From assembly GCA_021629085.1 (NCBI GenBank), contig JAJXRJ010000012.1:34373-49728 (forward strand): DNA of 15,356 bases, written 5' to 3'. Positions within the stretch are counted from its first letter, which is position 1. Each line of letters begins with the position of its first letter. The notes beneath the pieces were generated by a model. The model was not told the origin of the DNA and did not search any database. It worked only from the letters and a program-made list of their open reading frames with translations. A program made the position numbers and the translations under genes. Source of the stretch: Oscillospiraceae bacterium (GTDB lineage Bacteria; Bacillota; Clostridia; UMGS1810). This document shows positions 6,234 to 12,536 of the stretch, piece after piece.

Positions 6234-6248
6234 GCGCAAAATTTGCGC
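6234..6248 (-). repeat. Small dyad in the oadG-biotin carrier gap
   Basis: GCGCAAA (6234-6240), A, TTTGCGC (6242-6248) is an exact inverted repeat, 8 bases after the oadG stop and inside the largest gap (71 bases) of the operon. In mRNA it would form a 6-bp stem with a 3-base loop. An RNA processing or stability element is possible; a chance palindrome cannot be excluded. Confidence 0.35.
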
Positions 6249-6256
6249 ATTGGTGT

Positions 6257-6610
6257 TTAGCTCAGCCGTCCGTACACATTTTCTTTCCTGGATGCGTTAT
6301 TCCAAACAGAAGAAGCGCCGGAAAGCTTGCGGTAGGACTTGATTTGCAGGTTATAAGCGGAGGTTTTTAAAGACGCCGCAACCGCCGCGGTCAGCACCGC
6401 AACCAGTTCGCCTTCATCCGTCCCTTCCCCGCTCGACACCTCCACAGGCTGCGCCGCAGGCGCCGCCGGCGCGGGTGCTTCTGCTTCCCCGCCTTTTTTA
6501 TAGAAGATTTTTTCCATTAACATCAATATGAACATTAAGATGGCCAGCACGATAAACACGGTTCCGAGTCCAAGCACAGCCACCAACAGGGCAGAACCCC
6601 AGTCGACCAT
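6257..6610 (-). CDS. oadG: OadG/MmdD-type small membrane subunit of decarboxylase pump
   Basis: This 117-residue subunit holds the decarboxylase complex together at the membrane. One transmembrane helix covers about 6-33 (SALLVAVLGLGTVFIVLAILMF onward), followed by a basic stretch, an Ala/Pro-rich linker (EAPAPAAPAAQP) and the C-terminal motif ELVAVLTAAVAASL, with a Trp near the end (SSVWNNASRKENVYGRL). This is the usual OadG/MmdD layout. ATG 6610 is preferred because GGTGA (6620-6616) lies 5 bases upstream; GTG 6622 or 6619 would add three or four residues. It lies 41 bases after the 12S-like gene. Sequence conservation in this family is low, so the position in the operon carries much of the weight. 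Confidence 0.85.
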   Translation of the reverse strand: MVDWGSALLVAVLGLGTVFIVLAILMFILMLMEKIFYKKGGEAEAPAPAAPAAQPVEVSSGEGTDEGELVAVLTAAVAASLKTSAYNLQIKSYRKLSGASSVWNNASRKENVYGRLS

Positions 6611-6651
6611 AAAATTCACCACGCTTTACAGAAATTTTTTCCGTACATTCT

Positions 6652-8166
6652 CTAATTTAAGATACCATGTTTTTTCGCCGGGCGGGTTTCCCGCTTGCCA
6701 GCAAGCATTTCGAGCATGCCAATCAGGCGCGGGCGGGTGGAATCGGGCGTGATTACGTCGTCCACATAGCCGTGCTCTGCCGCAATATAGGGATTGGCAT
6801 AAGCTTCTTTGTATTCCGCAATTTTTGCCTGCCGTGCTTCTATCGGGTTGTTGCTGGATGCGATTTCATCCGCAAACAAAATGTTTGCCGCGCCGTCCGA
6901 TGCCATAACCGAAATTTCCGCATCCGGCCACGCCAGCGCCATGTCTGCGCCGATGTGTTTGGAGCCCATGACAAGATGGGCACCGCCCGAAGCCTTGCCC
7001 AAAATGATATTTACCTTGGGCACGGTTGCGTCCGCATATGCCGCGATCAGCTTGGCAGCATGCCTGATAATGCCGCCATGCTCCTGCGCCACATCGGCCA
7101 AAAAGCCGTCCACGTCGGTGAAGGTGACAACGGGGATGTTATAGCTGTCACAAAAAGACACAAACCGCGCCGCTTTGTCCATGCAGCCAATGCACAGCGC
7201 GCCTTTTGCCGCTACAACGCCCGCTGTGGAGCCGTTTAGCCGCACAAAGCCGGTGACGACGTGGTTTGCATAATCTTTGGAAAGCTCAAAAAATTCGTTG
7301 TTATCCGCAATTTCCGAAATGACCGTGCGAATGTCATAATCGCCGGCAGCGACAATGGAATTGAGCGTTTCAGAAATCCGGTTGATATCATCGGAAGTTT
7401 CGTAATAGGGCGTATCGCTCAGGTTGTTGTCCGGCAGATAGCTCAAAAGCGTTTTGACCGCTCCTAAGCACTCCAGCTCATTCGCAGAGACAATGTGTGC
7501 CAGGCCGCTCTTTTCAGCATGCGCCTTTGCGCCGCCCAAATTATCAGCCGTCACGTCGTCATTGCCCGCCCCCTTTACCACCTGTGGCCCGTTTAAGAAC
7601 ATGTGGCTGGTATTTTCCACCATCAGGGTAAAATCAGAAATGGAGCTGACGCAGGCGGCAACCCCTGCCAGCGGGCCCATCACAACCGAGATTTGGGGCA
7701 CCACGCCGGATAACACCGCGCCCTTGGAAAGCACTTCGCCCAAACCGTTGAGTGCGTCCAGCCCCTCTTGCAGCCGCACACCGGCCGAGTCGTGGAGTGC
7801 AATGAGCGGCACGCCGGTTTTGGCTGCCAAATCCATGGTTTTTACGATTTTTTTTGCGTGCATCTCACCAAGCGACCCGCCAATGACAGTGAAATCCTGC
7901 GCATACACGCACACTGGACGGCCGTCGATTGTGCCGTATCCAGTCACTACGCCGTCTGCCGGCGCCGAAACACCTGCCGGCTGGGCCGAAACGCCGCGCT
8001 GGCTGACAAAGGCGTCCGTTTCCAAAAAGCTGCCTTCGTCCAAAAGCGCTTGCACCCGTTCACGGGCCGTCAGCTTTTTGGCGCTGTGCTGCTTCTCAAC
8101 CTTTTGTGCCCCGCCGCCTTGTTCTATGATTGCCCGGCGGTTTATAAGGTCGGTCAATTTTTCCAT
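6652..8166 (-). CDS. Acyl-CoA carboxyltransferase, divergent MmdA/12S-like subunit
   Basis: This 504-residue protein of the PccB/MmdA crotonase-fold carboxyltransferase family is the first gene of the operon. The N-terminal half has GGAQKVEKQH, KLTARERV, DGVVTGYGTIDGRPV and QDFTVIGGSLGEMHAKKI, the last close to the methylmalonyl-CoA decarboxylase pattern. The C-terminal half has GGIIRHAAKLI, KASGGAHLVM (391-400) and KRETRPAKKHG at the end. It departs from the usual active-site loops: DSAGVRLQE (126-134) where DSGGARIQE is usual, GPLAGVA (164-170) where GPCAGGA is usual, and TDVDGFL where VDVPGF is usual. Substrate is therefore uncertain: methylmalonyl-CoA is the default guess, another malonyl-type CoA ester is possible, and activity could be lost. 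Length is normal for MmdA (about 510). ATG 8166 is preceded by GAGGG at 10 bases. Confidence 0.85.
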   Translation of the reverse strand: MEKLTDLINRRAIIEQGGGAQKVEKQHSAKKLTARERVQALLDEGSFLETDAFVSQRGVSAQPAGVSAPADGVVTGYGTIDGRPVCVYAQDFTVIGGSLGEMHAKKIVKTMDLAAKTGVPLIALHDSAGVRLQEGLDALNGLGEVLSKGAVLSGVVPQISVVMGPLAGVAACVSSISDFTLMVENTSHMFLNGPQVVKGAGNDDVTADNLGGAKAHAEKSGLAHIVSANELECLGAVKTLLSYLPDNNLSDTPYYETSDDINRISETLNSIVAAGDYDIRTVISEIADNNEFFELSKDYANHVVTGFVRLNGSTAGVVAAKGALCIGCMDKAARFVSFCDSYNIPVVTFTDVDGFLADVAQEHGGIIRHAAKLIAAYADATVPKVNIILGKASGGAHLVMGSKHIGADMALAWPDAEISVMASDGAANILFADEIASSNNPIEARQAKIAEYKEAYANPYIAAEHGYVDDVITPDSTRPRLIGMLEMLAGKRETRPAKKHGILN

Positions 8167-8198
8167 ATATCAAAACCCTCTCTTCCTCGGCGGATTGC

Positions 8199-8214
8199 GC
8201 ATATTTCCTGCCAA
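8199..8214 (-). promoter_or_regulatory. Candidate sigma-54 (-24/-12) promoter of the decarboxylase operon
   Basis: On the minus strand, TTGGCAGGAAATATGC (8214-8199) has GG and GC exactly 12 bases apart and matches 10 of about 13 informative positions of the TTGGCACG-N4-TTGCA consensus. Transcription would start near 8187, leaving a leader of about 20 bases that still contains GAGGG. This is pattern reading only; a sigma-A alternative is listed separately. Confidence 0.4.
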
Positions 8215-8228
8215 ATGCGAACCACCGT

Positions 8229-8234
8229 ATTATA
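8229..8234 (-). promoter_or_regulatory. Alternative sigma-A -10 element for the decarboxylase operon
   Basis: TATAAT (8234-8229 on the minus strand) is a perfect -10, but the 17-base position upstream holds GCGTAC, a poor -35, and there is no extended TG. It could work with an activator bound at the dyad 8259-8290. Confidence 0.4.
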
Positions 8235-8258
8235 TTAAGTATGGCCAAGATGTACGCT

Positions 8259-8290
8259 GTTTAGGCTGCAAAAACCATTCAAGCCTAAAC
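8259..8290. promoter_or_regulatory. 9-14-9 inverted repeat upstream of the decarboxylase operon
   Basis: GTTTAGGCT (8259-8267) and AGCCTAAAC (8282-8290) are perfect inverted repeats around 14 bases. There is no T tract, so it is not a terminator of the gene to the right. It lies 45-76 bases upstream of the sigma-54-like element and directly upstream of the sigma-A -35 region, a suitable place for an activator site. Confidence 0.5.
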
Positions 8291-8365
8291 TATTCCTATA
8301 TTCTATTTGGTTTCTACAAAAATCCTCTTTTTCCTTTTTTTTGCAGCCATAAATTGAGAAATTTT

Positions 8366-8770
8366 TCACAATGTTTTACAGTGTGCGTCAAAGTAGCCGG
8401 TTAAGTCCAAATAATACGCTGTATCAGGCGGCAGACAGGGCGCATCGGTGCCGTCAAATACGCGAAACCGCAGCCGCTCAAGCAGCGGTGCAAGCGTCTT
8501 GTCGCTGCACGCCACAAACCGGATTTCACGCCGGTCAATAAAATTGAGCAGCGCCTTTCCCATGCCAAACTGTAAATCCGGCGCGTCATATTCCGGCAAA
8601 AACCGGATGGCCAAAAGACTGGCCCAGTCTGTTTCCAGCCGTACCGCGCCAACGCCCAATAGCTTGTCCTTATCTGTTGCCGCCAAATAAAATACCGCAT
8701 TGCCGCCGATATCGGGGCACAGCGCTTGTATCTGGGGCGTTATGACCTTTACAGGTTTCATTTCTATCAT
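8366..8770 (-). CDS. GNAT-like acetyltransferase family protein
   Basis: This 134-residue protein has the outline of a small GNAT fold: strand VFYLAATDKDKLLGVGAVRLE (26-46), strand SLLAIRFLPEY (51-61), an acetyl-CoA-loop-like QFGMGKALLNFID (67-79), strand IRFVACSDK (83-91), helix LAPLLERLRF, and a final strand RVFD. The loop fits the (Q/R)xxGxG pattern only loosely. No substrate can be inferred. ATG 8770 has GGAGG 8 bases upstream and overlaps the rluB stop by 4 bases (ATGA), so the two genes are translationally coupled. No clear terminator follows; the next 199 bases hold the promoter region of the decarboxylase operon. It may be a divergent member without catalysis. Confidence 0.65.
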   Translation of the reverse strand: MIEMKPVKVITPQIQALCPDIGGNAVFYLAATDKDKLLGVGAVRLETDWASLLAIRFLPEYDAPDLQFGMGKALLNFIDRREIRFVACSDKTLAPLLERLRFRVFDGTDAPCLPPDTAYYLDLTGYFDAHCKTL

Positions 8771-9489
8771 TTTGCGTTCCTCCTCTCCCCGCGAAGCAGC
8801 CGGTCAACCTCCGGCTGGGTCAAGTGCCGCCAGCGGCCCAACGGCAGGTTCCCCAGTACAATTCCGCCAATGGCGGTGCGCTTAAGGGTGATAACCCGGT
8901 GTCCCACTGCGTCCAGCATCCGGCGGACTTGCCGGTTGCGCCCCTCGTGGATTTTGATTTCTAACAGTGCACTGTTTTTGCCGTACTCTAACACTTCCAC
9001 CTGTGCAGGCGCGGTCATTCGTCCGTCCAGCTCCACGCCGCGCTGGAGCCTTCCTAACACACGACGGTCCGGAATCCCTTTTACATAGGCCAGATAGGTT
9101 TTTTCCACCTCGTGGCGAGGGTGCGTCACCTGGTATGTAAAATCACCATCGTTGGTGAGCAGCAAAAGCCCCTCTGTGTCGGCATCCAACCGCCCCACTG
9201 AGAACAGCCGGTCTTGTATATCCCCCACCAGCTCAAATACTGTTTTTCTGCCCTGCTCGTCATGCGCCGTGGTCACATAGCCGGCGGGCTTGTTTAGCAT
9301 AATATAGTAGCGTTTTGTCACTAATTTTACCGGTTTCCCATCTACGCAAACTTGGTCATCCGGCCTCACTTTCGTCCCAAGCGCAGTCACTGTTTGGCCA
9401 TTCACTGTCACCCGGCCGTCCAAAATCAGTGTCTCAGACGCACGGCGTGATGCGACATTTGCTGCCGCCAAGTATTTTTGCAGCCTCAT
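8767..9489 (-). CDS. rluB: Pseudouridine synthase, RsuA/RluB family
   Basis: This 240-residue enzyme isomerises a uridine in rRNA, by family and neighbourhood probably 23S rRNA (RluB). It has an N-terminal S4 RNA-binding domain (MRLQKYLAAANVASRRASE, 1-19, to about 55). The catalytic domain starts at YYIMLNKPAGYVTT. The motif GRLDADTEGLLLLTNDG (99-115) carries the catalytic aspartate, Asp102. HEGRNRQVRRM (181-191) and LKRTAIGGI complete the pattern. ATG 9489 is chosen because the family usually begins MRLQKYLA; GGAAG is upstream. TTG 9501, with AGGAG 10 bases before it, is an alternative. It follows dacB by about 40 bases, as in the Bacillus dacB-rluB region, and overlaps the GNAT-like gene by 4 bases. 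Confidence 0.93.
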   Translation of the reverse strand: MRLQKYLAAANVASRRASETLILDGRVTVNGQTVTALGTKVRPDDQVCVDGKPVKLVTKRYYIMLNKPAGYVTTAHDEQGRKTVFELVGDIQDRLFSVGRLDADTEGLLLLTNDGDFTYQVTHPRHEVEKTYLAYVKGIPDRRVLGRLQRGVELDGRMTAPAQVEVLEYGKNSALLEIKIHEGRNRQVRRMLDAVGHRVITLKRTAIGGIVLGNLPLGRWRHLTQPEVDRLLRGERRNAK

Positions 9490-9529
9490 TTGTTCTTCCA
9501 AATTATTCACACTCCTAAACATACGGCTG

Positions 9530-10702
9530 TTATCCCGGCCGTTTGCCGTATGCCATATAATCCGTTTCAAATGAAATCCATTCTTGCAAAATATGTTTTA
9601 GATTTTTTGCAAACTGCATGCTTTCTATGACCGGTGCATACGCGGCGGAAACCACGCTGATTTTTTTTAAAAGGTTGCCCTCAAAATATACCTCAACGCC
9701 GCCCATCTCGTCTTCAAACCCCACTGGTGCATCCAGATATCCCGGCGTGCGCAGCTCTACCACCACATCCGGCTTCTCGCCGTGCTTTACCGGTACCTCC
9801 ACACCATCTGTGGTAATCATTTTCATTTCCTTTACTTCGGAGTTTTTCACCGTCACCGTGCGCACATAGTCGCCTTTTTGAAACACCGGTTCCATATGAT
9901 AGGTGTCAAATGCGTAATCTAGCATGTGGGTGTGGTCGTTCCAGTCGTCCGGGGCGTTTAACGTCACTGCAATGGCCTGCATACCATCCCGCGTGGCGCT
10001 GGACACCAGGCAGCGGCCCGATTTTTTGGTAAATCCAGTCTTTACACCGTCGGCGCCCTCATAAATTTTTAACATTTTGTTGTGGTTCGTGAGACTACGG
10101 TCATAGCCGCGGCTCTCCCACGGCACTTTTTTTGACGGGGTGGCCACAATCTCCCGGAATTTCTCAAATTCCATGCCATACCGGGTGATGAGCGCCAAAT
10201 CATACGCAGTGGTGTAATGCTCACTGTGGTCGAGTCCGTTTGGATTGCGAAACGAGGTGTTTTTTGCGCCGATTTTTTGCGCCGTCTCATTCATAAGCTG
10301 TGCAAACGAATCAATGTCACCGCTAATGTGCAGTGCAATCGCCACCGCTGCATCGTTTCCCGAAGAGAGCATCAGCCCGTATATCAAATCTTCCAGCGTT
10401 AAATGCTCGCCCTTTTCAAGATACATCGACGAGCCCTCCACCCCCACTGCACGGGCATCCACCGTTACCACACCGGCAAGGTCGGCGTGCTCAATTGCAC
10501 AAATTGCAGTCATAATTTTTGTAGTACTTGCCATGGGCAGCCGTTCATGCGCGTTTTTTTCATAAAGCACCTTCCCGGTCGACTGCTCTATCAAAACCGC
10601 GCTTTTTGCCGACACCGTAAGCGCCAGGGTGGCTTTTGGAAAGGCCTGCACGGCAACCATCACCACAAGCGCAAGCACAAAAAAACGTTTCAGCCTGTGC
10701 AT
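9530..10702 (-). CDS. dacB: D-alanyl-D-alanine carboxypeptidase (DacB/DacF, penicillin-binding protein 5 family)
   Basis: This 390-residue secreted low-molecular-weight penicillin-binding protein trims the terminal D-Ala from peptidoglycan pentapeptides. A signal peptide covers about 1-28 (basic MHRLKRFF, hydrophobic core, ATLA). Active-site motifs are complete: STTK at 59-62 with nucleophile Ser59 and Lys62, SGN at 114-116, and KTG at 221-223. A PBP5-type C-terminal domain follows from about 265, then a helical tail that could attach to the membrane. ATG 10702 is preferred over the preceding TTG 10705 because GGGGGA is 7 bases away. Location next to scpAB, ytfJ and rluB fits the sporulation-associated DacB/DacF of Firmicutes, which reduces cortex cross-linking; a vegetative role cannot be excluded. 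Confidence 0.93.
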   Translation of the reverse strand: MHRLKRFFVLALVVMVAVQAFPKATLALTVSAKSAVLIEQSTGKVLYEKNAHERLPMASTTKIMTAICAIEHADLAGVVTVDARAVGVEGSSMYLEKGEHLTLEDLIYGLMLSSGNDAAVAIALHISGDIDSFAQLMNETAQKIGAKNTSFRNPNGLDHSEHYTTAYDLALITRYGMEFEKFREIVATPSKKVPWESRGYDRSLTNHNKMLKIYEGADGVKTGFTKKSGRCLVSSATRDGMQAIAVTLNAPDDWNDHTHMLDYAFDTYHMEPVFQKGDYVRTVTVKNSEVKEMKMITTDGVEVPVKHGEKPDVVVELRTPGYLDAPVGFEDEMGGVEVYFEGNLLKKISVVSAAYAPVIESMQFAKNLKHILQEWISFETDYMAYGKRPG

Positions 10703-10743
10703 CAAAACATCCCCCGTCTTTCTGAAAATGTCTGTGCGCTCAC

Positions 10744-10775
10744 CAAAACCCTCCGGTAATTTCCGAAGGGTTTTG
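10744..10775 (-). terminator. Intrinsic terminator or attenuator between ytfJ and dacB
   Basis: Arms CAAAACCCTCCGG (10744-10756) and CCGAAGGGTTTTG (10763-10775) form a 13-bp stem with one wobble and a 6-base loop, T-rich at the 3' arm in both directions. On the minus strand it lies 50 bases after the ytfJ stop and 42 bases before dacB. It would end or reduce read-through, so dacB-rluB may have its own promoter. Confidence 0.7.
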
Positions 10776-10824
10776 TCATTTGCGCTCCATTTTAAATATA
10801 GTAAGCCGGAGGCATATTTATAAC

Positions 10825-11301
10825 TTAATCTTCCAAAACAATTTTGACCGATTCAACTCCATCTGCGTCATCGCACATCTGGTCGGCGTCATTGCTCTTT
10901 TCATTTTTTTTGCACTGTTTCTTTTTTTCACACAGGTCCGATATCAGCCCGTTAAACTTGTTAAAAAGATCGGGCACCGCGTCAATAATTTTGTCCACAG
11001 TCGTGCTGGAGCCACAAACAGGCATCAGCTTGATTTGCTCTTTTCCAACCACCAAAAATGCAATGGGGTTAATGCTCACGCCGCCCCCCGCGCCGCCGCC
11101 AAACATCACTTTGTCCGGCTCTTTGCCCGCCTCAAACTCTGAGCCGCCGACGCCGAACCCAAAGGACACTTTGGATACCGGAATGATTGTCATGCCGTCG
11201 TTTGACTGCACTGCGTCCCCTACAATGGTGTTCACATCCACCATTTGTTTTAAATTTTCCATTGCAACGCTCATCAAACCTTCAATCGGGTTACTCGCCA
11301 T
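10825..11301 (-). CDS. ytfJ: Sporulation protein YtfJ (GerW family)
   Basis: This 158-residue GerW/YtfJ protein belongs to a forespore-made family needed for normal germination in Bacillus; its biochemical role is unknown. Family signs are MENLKQMVDVNTIVGDAV (14-31), the strand TIIPVSKVSFGFGVGGSEF (38-56) and the Gly-rich stretch FGGGAGGGVSINPIAFLVV (67-85), then VDKIIDAVPDLFNKF. The C-terminal tail is charged and has three cysteines (LCEKKKQCKK and MCDD). ATG 11301 has GGCGGTG upstream, 25 bases after the DUF2953 gene, the usual ytfI-ytfJ pair. Confidence 0.92.
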   Translation of the reverse strand: MASNPIEGLMSVAMENLKQMVDVNTIVGDAVQSNDGMTIIPVSKVSFGFGVGGSEFEAGKEPDKVMFGGGAGGGVSINPIAFLVVGKEQIKLMPVCGSSTTVDKIIDAVPDLFNKFNGLISDLCEKKKQCKKNEKSNDADQMCDDADGVESVKIVLED

Positions 11302-11326
11302 AAAAAAACACCGCCTTCTTAATTAT

Positions 11327-11941
11327 TTAAGCGCTTTGCGCCTTTGTAGATTGCCTTCCGGTTTTGAGATAATTTTTTAAAACTACCAAAAGTATACCAA
11401 TAATGTGCACAATTCTGAATTTGATTATACCCTCAAGTTTTGCATTTACCACTTCTTTTTCATAGTTTGGCTGGATGTGAAACTCGTGGCGCCCCACCGA
11501 AAAATTGCGGGTGACAAACGCAAACAGGTTGTAAACCGCCGCCCACACCGCGCCTGTGGCCATTCCAGTCTTGGCGGCGTCTGAAAGCCCAAATTCAAAA
11601 TCAAACAAAACCATTTCCAAAAAAATGTGCTTTTTGATGTATTCCCTTGAGAGCAGATGGGTTGTACGCAGCCGGCGTATATTGTCAAACATCTCAAACA
11701 CCTTGCCAAATGGCGTCTTATCTTCCGCTGTTTTTTTTTCTTTCTCCGACTTTGGCGTTTCGGTTTTGTGCTTGATGGGGATGTCAAACCCCAGCTTTTG
11801 GCTGTATAAAAACAGCCGCACCGTAAATTTTGCATCCCCTGACGCCGACTGGTCATATTTTAGGTAAACATGGAACGGAAGTATGAGAAGAAGCGCCAAA
11901 AGCGCCAAACATCCGCCCAGCACCCACCACAAGATCACCAT
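11327..11941 (-). CDS. DUF2953 family protein (YtfI-like)
   Basis: This 204-residue protein has an N-terminal membrane helix (about 3-24, ILWWVLGGCLALLALLLILP), a strand-rich part with KFTVRLFLYSQKLGFDIP, and a charged linker rich in Lys and Glu (about 58-75). The DUF2953 core follows: FEFGLSDAAKTGMATGAVWAAVY (about 118-140), IQPNYEKEVVNAKLEGIIKFRIVHII, ending in a second hydrophobic stretch. DUF2953 genes commonly precede ytfJ in spore-formers, as here (25-base gap). Function is unknown; a membrane role linked to spore formation is an inference from that pairing. The start at 11941 lies 22 bases after scpB. Confidence 0.88.
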   Translation of the reverse strand: MVILWWVLGGCLALLALLLILPFHVYLKYDQSASGDAKFTVRLFLYSQKLGFDIPIKHKTETPKSEKEKKTAEDKTPFGKVFEMFDNIRRLRTTHLLSREYIKKHIFLEMVLFDFEFGLSDAAKTGMATGAVWAAVYNLFAFVTRNFSVGRHEFHIQPNYEKEVVNAKLEGIIKFRIVHIIGILLVVLKNYLKTGRQSTKAQSA

Positions 11942-11963
11942 TGCGCTCGCACCTCCAAAAAGC

Positions 11964-12515
11964 TTACTGATCCGCCGTGTTCAACTGCTCTTGCGCACTC
12001 TCCTTTTGAGGAAGCTCCGGCAATTCGGAAACCGAGCTTAGGCCAAAGCACCGCAAAAACTCTTCGGTGGTGCCAAACAGCACCGGCCGTCCCGGCGCGT
12101 CCAGCCTGCCCACCTCGTCTACCAGCCCCATCTCCACCAGCCGGGCCAATGAACCGTCGCTGTTTACCCCGCGGATAAATTCAATGCTGCTGCGCGTCAC
12201 CGGCTGATGGTACGCCACAATGGACAGCACCTCCAAGGCGGCATTTGAGAGCGCATTGCGGCTGCGTTTTTCCGAAAGCACCCGTATGTATTCATAAAGT
12301 GCAGGCTTGGTGCGCAGCTGATAGCTGTCCTCCAGCCGGATGAGTTCAATGCCGCGCGCGGGGTTTTTTTCATACGCTCCCATAAGCGTCCCTATCGCTG
12401 CTTCCAGCACATCTTTCGGTTCTCCCAGCGCCTCGCACAGCCGGTCAATCGGCACAGCTTCCCCCATTGCAAATAAAATCCCTTCAATTTTTGCCTCCAG
12501 GCTACAATCCTCCAT
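11964..12515 (-). CDS. scpB: Segregation and condensation protein ScpB
   Basis: This 183-residue ScpB forms the SMC-ScpA-ScpB condensin that compacts and separates chromosomes. It has two winged-helix domains: LEAKIEGILFAMGEAVPIDRLCEAL at the N-terminus (6-30), and the diagnostic ALSNAALEVLSIVAYHQPVTRSSIEFIRGVNSDG (about 88-121), followed by LVDEVGRLDAPGRPVLFGTTEEFLRCFGL. The length is typical. ATG 12515 has AGGAA upstream and lies 21 bases after scpA. Confidence 0.96.
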   Translation of the reverse strand: MEDCSLEAKIEGILFAMGEAVPIDRLCEALGEPKDVLEAAIGTLMGAYEKNPARGIELIRLEDSYQLRTKPALYEYIRVLSEKRSRNALSNAALEVLSIVAYHQPVTRSSIEFIRGVNSDGSLARLVEMGLVDEVGRLDAPGRPVLFGTTEEFLRCFGLSSVSELPELPQKESAQEQLNTADQ

Positions 12516-12536
12516 GAACGTTCCTACACTTTCCTT

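Noticed and set aside
8301..8365. A-rich stretch after the GNAT-like gene considered as a terminator or short peptide gene
   Set aside because: The only inverted repeat (around 8354-8370) is imperfect and lacks a T run, and the possible peptide is only 15 codons.
7454..8404. Long plus-strand open frame (316 codons) opposite the 12S-like gene
   Set aside because: It is antisense to a clear carboxyltransferase gene, and its translation is rich in Ser, Pro and Thr with no domain pattern. It is a shadow of the codon bias on the other strand.
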